From: Allosalinactinospora lopnorensis
GTDB taxonomy: Bacteria; Actinomycetota; Actinomycetes; Streptosporangiales; Streptosporangiaceae
Length of the DNA: 64,000 nucleotides
Direction: 5' to 3'
Assembly (NCBI RefSeq): GCF_000981225.1
Contig: NZ_LAJC01000015.1
Coordinates: forward strand, 31,791 to 95,790
Part shown: positions 36,679 through 49,631 of the stretch, in pieces
Layout: every line of letters begins with the position of its first letter
How positions within the stretch are numbered: the first letter of the stretch is position 1
Position numbers and translations under genes: made by a program
The notes under the pieces: generated by a model
Database searches by the model: none
What the model was told of the DNA's origin: nothing
Seen by the model: the letters and a program-made list of their open reading frames with translations, nothing else

Positions 36679-38109
36679 CTATCCGACGATGGGTTGTTCC
36701 TCGGGGTAGTCGTAGCGGCGTGCGCGGCGGCGCAGCGCCAGCGCCGAGGCCAGCGTGATGGGGCCGAGCCGGCCGACGAACATCAAAAAGACCAGGATCA
36801 GCTCACCGGCCAGCGGCAGTTCGTCGGTGATGCCGGTGGACAGCCCGACCGTGGAGAAGGCCGAGGTCGCCTCGAACAGAACCTGATCGAGGGTGAACTC
36901 GGTAATGGAGAGCAGGGCCAGGGTGGCGCTCACGACCAGTCCGATCGCCAGCAGCACCACCGTGGTGGCCTGCGAGACCACACCCCCGGCCAGACGGCGG
37001 CCGGCCACGTGCACGCTCGTCTCGCCGCGCACGGTCGCATAGATCACGAACGCCAGCAGCGCGAACGTGGTGACCTTGATACCGCCGGCCGTGCCGGCGC
37101 TGCCGCCGCCGATGAACATCAGGACATCCGTTGCCAACAGCGTCTGGGTATTCATCTCGGCGAAGTCGAGGGTGTTGAACCCTGCGGTGCGCGGCGTCAT
37201 TCCCTGGAAGAACGCGACCAGCAGCTTGTCCCCGACACCCAGGGTCCCTAGTGTCGCCGCATTGCGCCACTCGAAGGCCAGGAAGACGACGAACCCGACC
37301 GCCAGCAGCACCGCCGAGGTCACCAGGGTGATCTTGGTGTGCAGCGTCCAGTGGCGCCGCTCACTGCTGCGGCGCGCATGCCGCCACAGCTCCACCCACA
37401 CCGGGAACCCCAGCCCACCGCAGATCACGGCCATCGCGACCGGCAACGTGATCCAGGGGTCGGTGGCGAAGCCCTCCAGGCTGTCGACGTAGAGGGCGAA
37501 CCCGGCATTGTTGAACGCTGAGATCGCGTGGAACAATCCCATGTAGGCGGCGTGGCCGAACGCCTCGCCGTGGCCCAGCCACCACCGCAGCGTCAGCACC
37601 AGCCACAGCGCGGACTCGAAGATCACCGTCACCAGCAGGACGCCGGTGACCAGTTGGCGCACCTCACCCAGAGTGAGACTCTTGGCCTCGGCCCCGGCCC
37701 GCACCGCCATGCGCAGACCCAGCGTGCGACCCGCGACCAGCGACAGCACCGTGGCCAGCGCCACGATCCCGAACCCGCCGACCTGGATCAGGACCATGAT
37801 GACGACCTCGCCGAAGGCCGACCAGTAGACCGGGGTGTCCTCCACGATCAACCCGGTCACGCACACACTGGAGGTCGCGGTGAACAGCGCGGTCACCAAC
37901 GGCGCGGACTCGCGCGCCTCGGTGGCGATCGGCAGCGACAACGCACCCGTGCCGGCCAGGATCAGGGCGGCGAAGGCCCCGGCCGTGAGCTGCGGCGGCT
38001 TGGTCCACCCGGACAGGGCGCGCAGCCGTTCGCTCATGTGCTCCAGCACACGGTGCCGGACGCGGGCCAGCCACGAGGAACCGCCGCGGGCGCCACTGGG
38101 CCGGATCAC
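36679..38109 (-). CDS. TrkH/KtrB-type potassium transporter
   Basis: A 476-residue potassium-uptake membrane subunit with four P-loop repeats: TATSSVCVTGLIVED, ISAFNNAGFALY, GMTPRTAGFNTLD and TSAFSTVGLSTGIT, each with the filter glycine, set between pairs of helices. The GTG at 38109 has GGAGGA 4 bases upstream; a Met 24 codons later is possible. No TrkA/KtrA regulatory gene is adjacent, so the partner must be elsewhere. A terminator-like palindrome follows the gene. Confidence 0.9.
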   Translation of the reverse strand: MIRPSGARGGSSWLARVRHRVLEHMSERLRALSGWTKPPQLTAGAFAALILAGTGALSLPIATEARESAPLVTALFTATSSVCVTGLIVEDTPVYWSAFGEVVIMVLIQVGGFGIVALATVLSLVAGRTLGLRMAVRAGAEAKSLTLGEVRQLVTGVLLVTVIFESALWLVLTLRWWLGHGEAFGHAAYMGLFHAISAFNNAGFALYVDSLEGFATDPWITLPVAMAVICGGLGFPVWVELWRHARRSSERRHWTLHTKITLVTSAVLLAVGFVVFLAFEWRNAATLGTLGVGDKLLVAFFQGMTPRTAGFNTLDFAEMNTQTLLATDVLMFIGGGSAGTAGGIKVTTFALLAFVIYATVRGETSVHVAGRRLAGGVVSQATTVVLLAIGLVVSATLALLSITEFTLDQVLFEATSAFSTVGLSTGITDELPLAGELILVFLMFVGRLGPITLASALALRRRARRYDYPEEQPIVG

Positions 38110-38452
38110 GTTCTCCTCCGATGGCGGCTGGGAACCCAGACAGGACACGTACGCGCGGCGGTCTGCCAGTGATGCCCGGCTTCTCCTCCGGCCCAGACCA
38201 GCGCCTGAAAGAACTATCGCACGGCATGCCTCCCCCACACCGGGCGCCCCGCCTCCAGCGTGCCGCCTTTCCTCGTGGAGCAGGGAGCATGCCTGTCCGC
38301 TGCACCGTCCCTGGGGGGCTCCGCCTTGGGCGGGTTCTGCAGACCGTGCCAACGAGGCGGTGCGGAGCGCACCATGCCCGCGGGATCTGCTCTGATCCGG
38401 TTTTGCCCCGCTGCACGGTCCTCGACGGATGCCTGGCTTTGGAAGAGCCCGG
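38110..38452. promoter_or_regulatory. Noncoding region upstream of trkH
   Basis: About 343 bp between trkH and the ArsR-SRPBCC gene, both on the minus strand. The sequence CGGAGGAGAA occurs twice on the minus strand, once as the trkH ribosome site and once about 70 bp further upstream. A c-di-AMP riboswitch would fit a potassium gene, but its core motifs could not be matched. No gene is seen. Confidence 0.4.
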
Positions 38453-39280
38453 TCAGGGCTGCGGGGCCGGGTCCTCCTGGCGCGCCGGGGCCGGGCCGGC
38501 CGGCGGGGTGTCACCGGTCTCCAGCAGGGTCTTGAGGCTGGAGAGGAGCTCGGGCCACCCTCCGCTGACCATCTCCAGTACGGTGCTTCCGGGCTCGAAG
38601 CCATCGTGCACGACGGTCAGCTTGACCTGCTGCCCGTGCGGCTCGATGTCGAAGGTGACCTTCGACCGGCGCTCACCGGCCACGCCGGTGAGGACCTCCT
38701 TGCTCACCCCTGCGGCCTCGGCCCATTCCGGCGTGAAGGTGTGCCAGGTGTAGGACAGCCGGCGGTAGGGCTCGGATTCGAGGACGACCTGGGCCGGATC
38801 GGCGATCGTCGCCCCTCCCTCCTTCCAGGTCATCGTCGAGCCCGGCTGCCAGTCCGACTCGAAGGCGACCCCCCAGTAGCGGCGGGTGAAGGCGGGGTCG
38901 GTCAGCGCCCGCCAGAGGCGTTCCGGTGTGGTGGTGATGTAGGTGGTGTAGACGAACTCGGTGGTGCCCATCGGTTCCTGCTCCAATGCCGTCTTAAGGT
39001 CGGCGAGGGCGCGTACGCGCTCGCGGTGGTACCGGTTGATCCAGCGTTCGGCGATGGCGTTGATCGGCGCGGCGTTGAGGTAGTGCAGCTTCTCCCGGCC
39101 GCGCCGCACCGTGGTCACCAGGCCGGCCGCCTCCAGCACCGCCAGATGCTTGCTGACGGACTGCCGGGCCATGTCCAGTCCGGCGCACAGTTCGCGCAGG
39201 CTCTGCCCGTTGCGGGCGTTCAAGCTGTCGAGCAGCCGGCGGCGGCTGGCGTCGGCCAGCGCCTTGAACACCTCGTCCAT
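38453..39280 (-). CDS. ArsR-type HTH fused to an SRPBCC/AHSA1 domain
   Basis: A 275-residue fusion. Residues 1-95 are an ArsR winged helix (VFKALADASRRRLLDSLNAR then GLDMARQSVSKHLAVLEAAG) without a visible CxC metal site. Residues 105-255 are an AHSA1/START-like pocket (FVYTTYITTTPERLWRAL, FTRRYWGVAFESDWQPGS and LTVVHDGFEPGS), which binds hydrophobic ligands. Pairs of separate genes of these two types are common; here they are one chain, so the pocket probably controls DNA binding. The ATG at 39280 faces two inverted repeats (39298-39342), likely its own operator. Confidence 0.87.
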   Translation of the reverse strand: MDEVFKALADASRRRLLDSLNARNGQSLRELCAGLDMARQSVSKHLAVLEAAGLVTTVRRGREKLHYLNAAPINAIAERWINRYHRERVRALADLKTALEQEPMGTTEFVYTTYITTTPERLWRALTDPAFTRRYWGVAFESDWQPGSTMTWKEGGATIADPAQVVLESEPYRRLSYTWHTFTPEWAEAAGVSKEVLTGVAGERRSKVTFDIEPHGQQVKLTVVHDGFEPGSTVLEMVSGGWPELLSSLKTLLETGDTPPAGPAPARQEDPAPQP

Positions 39281-39297
39281 CCCACGCCACCTCGAAT

Positions 39298-39342
39298 ATG
39301 CAGCCTTTTAGCTGCATAAAATATAGGCAGCCGAACGGCTGC
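39298..39342. promoter_or_regulatory. Double inverted repeat, likely operator of the ArsR-SRPBCC gene
   Basis: ATGCAGC (39298-39304) pairs with GCTGCAT (39311-39317) exactly across 6 bases. GCAGCC (39327-39332) pairs with GGCTGC (39337-39342). Both share the GCAGC/GCTGC core, and an A+T-rich segment AAAATATAG lies between them. This is a strong candidate for paired autoregulatory sites just upstream of the gene. Confidence 0.6.
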
Positions 39343-39431
39343 ATGTCAATGGCCGGAGCGCCGCCCCTGCCCAGGGCCGGCGCCCCTACCCGGCGGCACA
39401 CACGTCCGCGCGTACCGTCGCGCGGATGCCG

Positions 39432-40688
39432 TCACGGCGGGGTGTCCAGCAGCGCTTCGGTGAGAACGCGGCCTTCGGCGCCGCTCGGCGCGCGGACTCC
39501 CAGCAGGTGGCTGATCGTGGGGGCGACATCGATGATGCGGGGGGCGTCCAAGCGCCGCCCCGGCGCGATCCCGGCCCCGGAGAGGATCAGCGGCGCCCTT
39601 CCCTCCCGCAGACTCGAGTGGCCGCCCCGCTCCCGGCCGTCGGCGCGGGCCGGATCGACGAACGCGTAGGGCGGCCGCGCCTCGATCGTGAAATCCCCTT
39701 CCGCCGGCGCCGCACCCAGCGCTTCCAGCTCGGCGCGGTTGCGCACCCCTTCCAGCTCCGGGAGCCCGCGCAGCATCGCCTCCACGCGCGCCCGCCCCTC
39801 CTCCGTCGCGGCGCCCCCGCGCAGGTAGACGTTGGCGGTGCGCGGGCTCGCCGTGAGCACCACCTCGGTCCCCGGATCCGGGGAGTGGCCCGAGTGAAGC
39901 CGCCGCGCCGAGAACCCCGCTTCCGCCAGGGCTTCGAGCACCCGCGGTTCGAGCGAGTGCGTGTACCCGGTCATCCCGTGGTCGGAGACGACCACGAACG
40001 CCGCCCGGTCCCGCGCCCCGGCCGCGCGCGCCGCGTCGAGGATGCGCCCCAGCCCGGCGTCGAGCTCCGCCAGGCGGGGCGGGATGCGCCCGGACCAGGG
40101 CCCCTCCCGGTGGCCGATGGCGTCGATGTCGGCCGCGTAAGCCGCGATGAGATCGGGTGGGCGCGGCGGCTCCAACCGCCTCCCCCCGGAACGCACCGGC
40201 CGCCCGCGCAGCGCGCGCACCACCGTCTCCACGTTCTCCTCCCAGGTTGCGCCCTGGGTATAGAGCGCCCCGGGATCGCCGTAGGCGGCCCCCTTCGACC
40301 AGACGATGTACCACCCCGCGGCCAGCACCGTCCGCCCCTGCCGGCGCAGGCTCTGCGCGAGGGTCTCGGCGGCGAGGCGCCGGGTCTGGCCGGTCGCCCT
40401 GCCGGTCGCGGGGTGCAGGACGTAGGCGGCGTTGCCGTGCACAGCAGGCCGGGCCCCTGTTGCCAGCGAGGCCCGGTTGGGGTTGGAGACCGCTTTGTAC
40501 GTGCACGAGGCGACGCCGCGGACTCCGGCCGCGGCGAGCGAGCGCAGGTGCGGCAGCCGGGAGTCCAGGTGCCGGTCGAGGTAGCCGGGGTCGACACCGT
40601 CCCAGTCGATCAGGATGACGGGCCCCGCGGCGGGGCCGGCACCGGCCGCCCGGCTCGGCGCTCCGGCGGAGAAGGACGTTCCTCGCAT
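39432..40688 (-). CDS. Alkaline-phosphatase-superfamily nucleotide pyrophosphatase/phosphodiesterase
   Basis: A 418-residue NPP-like enzyme. Predicted metal ligands are Asp in LIDWDGVDPG, Asp/His in AADIDAIGHREG, Asp/His in VVSDHGMTGY and His in GGHSSLREG. The nucleophile region is KAVSNPNRASLATGARP. It would hydrolyse phosphodiester or pyrophosphate bonds in a nucleotide or lipid head group; substrate unknown. There is no obvious signal peptide, as the N-terminus is Ser/Ala/Gly-rich, so it may be cytosolic. The gene stands alone downstream of the helicase gene on the same strand. Confidence 0.82.
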   Translation of the reverse strand: MRGTSFSAGAPSRAAGAGPAAGPVILIDWDGVDPGYLDRHLDSRLPHLRSLAAAGVRGVASCTYKAVSNPNRASLATGARPAVHGNAAYVLHPATGRATGQTRRLAAETLAQSLRRQGRTVLAAGWYIVWSKGAAYGDPGALYTQGATWEENVETVVRALRGRPVRSGGRRLEPPRPPDLIAAYAADIDAIGHREGPWSGRIPPRLAELDAGLGRILDAARAAGARDRAAFVVVSDHGMTGYTHSLEPRVLEALAEAGFSARRLHSGHSPDPGTEVVLTASPRTANVYLRGGAATEEGRARVEAMLRGLPELEGVRNRAELEALGAAPAEGDFTIEARPPYAFVDPARADGRERGGHSSLREGRAPLILSGAGIAPGRRLDAPRIIDVAPTISHLLGVRAPSGAEGRVLTEALLDTPP

Positions 40689-40815
40689 GCGGGCCCTCCG
40701 ACGACGCGGTTCGCGGCGGCCGGTCCGCCGCGAACGGGCACCAGGGCGAATACAACCGCGGAGCCGGCGCGGCGCCGGAGGGCGTCCGGGGACGCCTGCC
40801 CTCGGAACACCCGGT

Positions 40816-44806
<3,991 letters not shown>

Positions 44807-44880
44807 GGGCCGGTAGCTCAGCAGGTCAGAGCAGGGGACTCATAATCCCTGGGTCGCGGGTTCGAGTCCCGCCCGGCCTA
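44807..44880 (+). tRNA. tRNA with CAU anticodon, probably tRNA-Ile2 (lysidine type)
   Basis: A 74-base cloverleaf. The acceptor arm is GGGCCGG / CCGGCCT with a G-U first pair, the D-arm is GCTC..GAGC, and the anticodon arm is GGGGA-CTCATAA-TCCCT with loop CTCATAA (anticodon CAT). The T-arm is GCGGG-TTCGAGT-CCCGC, with discriminator A. No CCA is encoded. The overall sequence (AGAGCAGGGGACTCATAA style) resembles bacterial tRNA-Ile2, whose C34 is converted to lysidine by TilS, more than elongator tRNA-Met; the initiator type is unlikely. Confidence 0.85.
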
Positions 44881-45068
44881 CCCCAGCAGAGCATGAAAAA
44901 AGCGCCGCCGACCTGCGCAGACAGGCCGGTTACGCTTTGTGGTGGTGTCCGGGTGGCTGCGGGCGTAGGCGCTCGCGTCCAGGGGCTGCGGTGACTACAC
45001 GTTGAAGTTCGCGCCCTCAGAAGTCGGCGAAGCCGGCCTCCGCGCGGTGCCGCGTCTCAGGGCCGCGC

Positions 45069-46079
45069 TCACTCCTGTTCGGGAAGCTCGAACCAGGCCA
45101 CCGCCCACTCGGTCAGGCTGCCCAGGTAGAGCCGCCCCTTGTGCTCGCGCATCCCCGTCACCATGTGGTACCGCTCCCCTGTTCCCTGCAGGTCGTGGAC
45201 GACGTTGCCCTCGGCGTCGACCGCCATGACCCACGCGGTGCGTTTCGGTTCGGGCTGCAGCGGTCCCGGCAGCGCCCAAGTGGCCCGCCGCAGCACAGGG
45301 GGCTTGGTGTGCAGCCAGTCCAGCAGCGGATTGCGCGGTGCGGGCAGCGCCACCCAGATCCGGCCGTCCGTCCCCGTGCTCAGGTTGTCGGGCAGGCCGG
45401 GCAGGTTGTCGATCAGCACGTCGTCCTGGCCGGCCCTGGACCCGCTCAGCCACACGCGGCGTATCCGGTAGCCGCCCGTCTCGGCGACGGCGACGAAAGC
45501 CCCGTCACCGCTCAGCGCGACGCCGTTGGCGAACTGCAGCTCCTCCAAAAGCACGCTCGTCTCGCCCGAGGGAGAGCGACGCAGCAGACGCCCTGTACCC
45601 GAGTGCTCCATCAGGTCGGCCTTCCAGTGGTCCAGCGGGAAGCGCGCCGATGAGTCGGTGAAGTAGATGGCGCCGTCCCCGGCGACGGCGGCGTTGTTGC
45701 ACACCAGCAGGGACTCACCGGCGGCGTCCGTCGCCAGTGTCTCCAGCCGCGCGCCGGTGGGGTCCACCCGCAGCAGCCCGCGGCGGGCGTCGCAGACGAT
45801 GAGCCCGCCCTCGCCGTCGACCTCGATCCCCAGGGGGCGGCCCCCGGTCTCGGCGATGACCTCGGTGTGCCCGCTGTCCGGGTGCAGGCGCAGAAGACGG
45901 CCGTCGGCCGTGCCCGTAACGACCGCACCGTCGTGCTCCACGGCGACGTCCTCCGGCCCTTCCGCCCCCACCGGGAGCAGCGAGAGGGCCGGCATGGGCG
46001 GTACGCTCGTGCGCTGCCGCGCTCTCGGTGTCGGCACCGGTGGGCTCCATACGACGGGCTGGATTCCGGGACGCCCCAC
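45069..46079 (-). CDS. SMP-30/strictosidine-synthase-like beta-propeller protein
   Basis: A 336-residue six-bladed propeller. It begins MGRPGIQPVVWSPPVPTPRA, then GAEGPEDVAVEHDGAVVTG, GRPLGIEVDGEGGLIVCDAR, AIYFTDSSARFPL and NLSTGTDGRIWVALPAPRNPL. Members are lactonase or ester hydrolases, or lack catalysis; substrate unknown. The GTG at 46079 was chosen because AGGAGG lies 4 bases upstream and close homologues start there; an ATG at 45995 is less likely. No signal peptide is seen. Divergent from the 46304 membrane-protein gene. Confidence 0.82.
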   Translation of the reverse strand: MGRPGIQPVVWSPPVPTPRARQRTSVPPMPALSLLPVGAEGPEDVAVEHDGAVVTGTADGRLLRLHPDSGHTEVIAETGGRPLGIEVDGEGGLIVCDARRGLLRVDPTGARLETLATDAAGESLLVCNNAAVAGDGAIYFTDSSARFPLDHWKADLMEHSGTGRLLRRSPSGETSVLLEELQFANGVALSGDGAFVAVAETGGYRIRRVWLSGSRAGQDDVLIDNLPGLPDNLSTGTDGRIWVALPAPRNPLLDWLHTKPPVLRRATWALPGPLQPEPKRTAWVMAVDAEGNVVHDLQGTGERYHMVTGMREHKGRLYLGSLTEWAVAWFELPEQE

Positions 46080-46303
46080 GTCTCCTCCTGTTAACGCTGT
46101 CAACGACACTCTGTCAGAAAACCAGACCGAGGCACGTCTGTCTCGGGGACGGAGACAAGATGTGGCCGCGGGGCCAGGGTCCGGGGGCGCCCTTGGCGGG
46201 CCCGACCGTCGCTTCGGGACGATCAGCGAACACCGTGGTCTCGACGGAACGGGGAAGCACACCCGAACGTTCCGGTTGCACCAGAACGGGGTACTTCCGC
46301 AGC

Positions 46304-47052
46304 ATGTTCCCGCCTGAGCGCCTCCGGCTCACAGGCGGCGTGCTGGTTCCTCCCGTGGCCATGGCGATGGCGTTCGCGGGGGCGTGGCTGGAGGGCCACA
46401 GTCCCGGCCCTCTTGTCGGGAGCTGGGCGGGCGTTCTTCTCACCGGCGCCATATGGGTCTGCTACACGGCGCTGTGGTTTGGTGCCCTGGCGCTCGTCGT
46501 TCTCACCTACTTCGTCTGCAGCGGCTGGGCGTCGGCGATCGGGTCCTGCGCCGCGCTGATAATCGCGCCTCGACGGCCGTGGACACGGCCGTCGAGGCGC
46601 GGATCCTGCGGGAGCGGGGCCAGACCAGCACGTGCACGGTACTGCAGGTCGACAAGCGCGTCGTGACGCGGGGCGGTACCGGCGTCGTCGGACCCGTACC
46701 CGGACCGCCCGTCCCCCCTCATCACCATGGTCCGCACCATGATCCGCCGGGAGCCACCACGACCACCACCTACTACGACCACCGGCTGGATTGCGTCGAG
46801 GTCCCGGAGATGACCACAGAGGGCAGCCGCGCCGGGAAGGTCGGGGAGCGGATCGACGTGCTGTACGACCCCACCGACCGTCTCGATCCCCGCCCGGCCG
46901 ACGAAGCGCCACCGGTCGAGCGCTCACTGCTGACCGCCGCCAGCGCGCTGCCCGTGGGCATCGCGCTGCGCCTCACCGCCGTCTTCGACGCCGCTGTGGA
47001 AAGGGCGCTGAACTTCGTACTCCGCTGCTCCGCCGGCTTTCCCGGCTCCTGA
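46304..47052 (+). CDS. Membrane protein with DUF3592-like C-terminal domain, frameshifted
   Basis: The N-terminal 90 residues contain three membrane segments (GGVLVPPVAMAMAFAGAWL, GVLLTGAIWVCYTALWFGAL and TYFVCSGWASAIGSCAALI). The soluble part reads VEARILRERGQTSTCTVLQV, then a His/Pro-rich insert PVPPHHHGPHHDPP, then GSRAGKVGERIDVLYDPTDR, in the style of DUF3592. The frame breaks near 46567, where one G seems missing; repaired length is 249 residues. Function unknown. The His-rich loop could bind metal. Confidence 0.6.
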
Positions 47053-47370
47053 GGCGTTCGCGGAACACGCGACGTTGACCGTGCACGGGGCAGAGGGTGG
47101 CCTCCGCGCCGTTCGGCCGGACACCGGGACGGTGTGTTGGCGAACGTGGCGGCAACGGTCCCGGCGAGTACCGGCTCGCCGGGACCGTGGCGTGTGCCGG
47201 GTTCGATGCGGCGGTCACCTCTCGGCTCGCGGCACAACGCGGCTCCGAAGACCATCCGATCCCAGGGATCGGGCGCGGTATTCCGCGAAGGCGATGGTCG
47301 AGGCCCGGAGGACACTTGCTACCGCATCGACCCGCGCCCGTCCCCAACCCCCGCGGCGCCGGGGATCGTC
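47053..47370. other. Convergent intergenic region with a strong terminator
   Basis: About 318 bp between the DUF3592-like gene and the monooxygenase gene. It contains the 14-bp hairpin at 47155-47188. No gene is seen. Confidence 0.5.
47155..47188. terminator. Bidirectional terminator hairpin
   Basis: Perfect 14-bp arms ACGGTCCCGGCGAG (47155-47168) and CTCGCCGGGACCGT (47175-47188) with loop TACCGG, between the convergent 47052 and 47371 gene ends. Confidence 0.8.
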
Positions 47371-48474
47371 TCAGCCGGCGGCGCGGGACCGTTCTTTCCG
47401 CCTGGCCGCGATGGTGCCGGCGACGTGGGCGGCGTCCCTGTCGAGTCCGTGGATCTGCTCGGATGACGCGGCGTACAGGAACAACAGGCCGACGAAGTAC
47501 AGCCCCGGATGGCTCGCGACGACTCCCCGGTAGTGCCGCGGCTCCATCTTCCCGAACACCGGCAGGTCGATCCAGTCCAGTCCGGCGCGGAAGCCGGTGC
47601 ACCACACGACGTTGGCAACCTCCAGGGTCCGCCCGTCCGCCAGCAGCGGGAGCCCTTCCCGCACCCCTTCGACCCGGGGAACCCGTTCGACGCCGGCGGC
47701 GGTCAGGTCCTTCGGCTTGGTCCGTACGAGCGGCCACCCGTTGGCCAGCACCTTGGGTCGGGCTCTCCGCCCCATCGGTGTGCGCACGGTCAGCACCCGG
47801 TGGAACAGCCCCCGCAGGACCAGCGGCACCAATACCCGCCCGGCCGCGCCCTCGATGCGGAACGGCACGTGGCCGGGGTGCCTACCGGAAAGCCACGTCC
47901 GGTGACCGTCGGCCGCCTCCAGGGCGATCTCGGCGCCCGAGTTCGCCGCCCCGACCACCAGCACGGGACCGTCCCGCAGTTGGGACGGGTTGCGGTAGTC
48001 GGCCGAGTGCAGCTGGACGATCGCCGGGTCGAGCCGGTCGGCGAACGGCGGCCGCCGCGGCTGCTGGTGGGTGGACATCGCCACCACCACGTTGTCCGCC
48101 TCCCACACGTGGTCGCCGGCCACCACCAGATACCCGTTGCCGTTGCTCCAGACCCGCTCCACCCGTACGCCTGTGCGCACCGGCAGGTCGAACCGGGCCG
48201 CGTACGACTCCAGGTAGTCGGCCATCTCGTCTTTGGTCGGGAAGGTGTGGCGGCCGCCCGGGAAGGGCATTCCGGCCAGCCCGCTGTAGCGGGCGGGCGT
48301 GAACAACCGCAGCGAGTCCCACCGGTGCCGCCAGGCGTCCCCGATCCGCTCGTGCGCGTCCAGAATCACGAACTCCAGGCCGCGCCGCGCCAGGTGGTAG
48401 CCCACGGACAGACCGGCCTGCCCACCACCGACCACCACGGTCTCGATCCGCCGCGGCCTACGCAGGTCGCTCAT
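47371..48474 (-). CDS. Flavin-containing monooxygenase-like oxidoreductase
   Basis: A 367-residue FAD/NAD(P) two-dinucleotide protein. The FAD site is VVVGGGQAGLSVGYHLARRG, the NADPH site is LVVGAANSGAEIALEAA, and the motif VVWCTGFRAGLDW lies in the C-terminal third, as in class B monooxygenases. Between them are RWDSLRLFTPARYSGLAG and STHQQPRRPPF. It oxidises a small N, S or carbonyl group; substrate unknown. The ATG at 48474 has GGAGGGAG 4 bases upstream. It lies 38 bp from the methyltransferase stop and forms one operon with it. Confidence 0.87.
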   Translation of the reverse strand: MSDLRRPRRIETVVVGGGQAGLSVGYHLARRGLEFVILDAHERIGDAWRHRWDSLRLFTPARYSGLAGMPFPGGRHTFPTKDEMADYLESYAARFDLPVRTGVRVERVWSNGNGYLVVAGDHVWEADNVVVAMSTHQQPRRPPFADRLDPAIVQLHSADYRNPSQLRDGPVLVVGAANSGAEIALEAADGHRTWLSGRHPGHVPFRIEGAAGRVLVPLVLRGLFHRVLTVRTPMGRRARPKVLANGWPLVRTKPKDLTAAGVERVPRVEGVREGLPLLADGRTLEVANVVWCTGFRAGLDWIDLPVFGKMEPRHYRGVVASHPGLYFVGLLFLYAASSEQIHGLDRDAAHVAGTIAARRKERSRAAG

Positions 48475-48512
48475 TGGTCTCCCTCCTCTTCCGCCTTCCG
48501 TGAGCGGACACG

Positions 48513-49349
48513 TCATTTGGTGCCGATGCCGACGTTGACCTCCGTATGCAGCTCGGCCCCCGGCGCGCCCGCCGAGCGCTCCCGGAACATCCCGGTCAGC
48601 GTCCACCGGACGTCCGCCTGCTGCTCGGAGGTCAGGCCGCCGGTCAGCCGCCTCCAGACCGGGTTGCCCGACGTGAACGTGTTCCAGAAATGGGCTGCGG
48701 ACTCGAATCGCATCTCCCAGGTGGTCGTGTCGACCGTCACACCGGTCAGCCCTGCCCCGGTGAGCTTGCCGCGCAGCAGCTCCAGGTCAGCGACCTGGAA
48801 CGGCAGCGGTGGCGGATCTACCGGCGGAGGAGCGAAGCCGGCGACGGTGGCCTGCATGGCTTTCACCAAGAACCCGAGAAACTCCGCCTTCTGGAGTGGC
48901 CCGAACGCGACGACCAGCACCCGGCCGCCGGGCCGGGTGACGCGCACCAGCTCCGCCAGGCCTCCGGCCATGTCCGGGAACAGCGAGACCCCGTTCAGCG
49001 AGGCGGACACGTCGAATGCTCCGTCCTCGAACTCAAGGGCCTGACCGTCCATCACCCGGCCATCGAGGTTTGACAGCCCTTCGCCCGCCGCCCGGTCCCG
49101 GAGCCGTTCGATCATGGTCGGGGCGATGTCGGCGGCCACCACCCGGGCACCCAGACGGGCGGCCGGAATCGCCAGGGCTCCGCTGCCGGCGCCCACGTCC
49201 AGCAGCCGCATGCCGGGACGAAGGTCAATGCGGCGGAGGGCGTCCTCCGCCAGCCGCAGGGTCTGCGGGGTCACGAACTCGTCGAAGCCGGGCGCGACGG
49301 CCTCCCAGCCGGCCCGGATCCGGTCCTGGGTCGGCGCCTGGGTGTCCAT
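48513..49349 (-). CDS. Class I SAM-dependent methyltransferase
   Basis: A 278-residue protein. Motif I LLDVGAGSGALAIPAARLGA starts near residue 50, then VVAADIAPTMIERLRDRA, motif IV FDVSASLNGVSLFPDMAGG and PGGRVLVVAFGPL. The fold is ubiquinone/menaquinone-like (UbiE-like) and the C-terminal part has an unusual long insertion. Substrate unknown. The start has AAGGAGG 5 bases upstream. It lies between the monooxygenase downstream and a LuxR regulator upstream (282 bp), all on the minus strand. Confidence 0.88.
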   Translation of the reverse strand: MDTQAPTQDRIRAGWEAVAPGFDEFVTPQTLRLAEDALRRIDLRPGMRLLDVGAGSGALAIPAARLGARVVAADIAPTMIERLRDRAAGEGLSNLDGRVMDGQALEFEDGAFDVSASLNGVSLFPDMAGGLAELVRVTRPGGRVLVVAFGPLQKAEFLGFLVKAMQATVAGFAPPPVDPPPLPFQVADLELLRGKLTGAGLTGVTVDTTTWEMRFESAAHFWNTFTSGNPVWRRLTGGLTSEQQADVRWTLTGMFRERSAGAPGAELHTEVNVGIGTK

Positions 49350-49631
49350 GGTTGCCTCCTTGATGTCGGGCTACCAGGTCAGCGTCCATGGCGGGCCGGG
49401 GATCCCGCATCGGGCGCACCAACCAACCGGCCGCCCGACTCGTCTGGGTAGATCTGTGTAGGCGCACCGCCGCGCCCCTGCCCAATGCGGGTGCCGGTGG
49501 CGGCTGCTCGTGATCGCCGCCGGCGCGCGGCGGGCGACCGCCGAATGGGCCCGCCGCGTGTGAAGGGCGGCCCGTCGACGCCGAGGCTCCTTCTCGGTGG
49601 CAGCGGTGAGCGACCGGGAAGTGGCCGCTTC

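Noticed and set aside
38110..38452. A c-di-AMP (ydaO) riboswitch ahead of the trkH gene
   Set aside because: Expected from biology of potassium transporters, but the conserved core segments were not found on the minus strand.
44807..44880. Initiator tRNA-fMet
   Set aside because: It lacks the three consecutive G-C pairs at the end of the anticodon stem (GGG/CCC next to the loop) and the C1-A72 type mismatch; the fourth pair is A-U.
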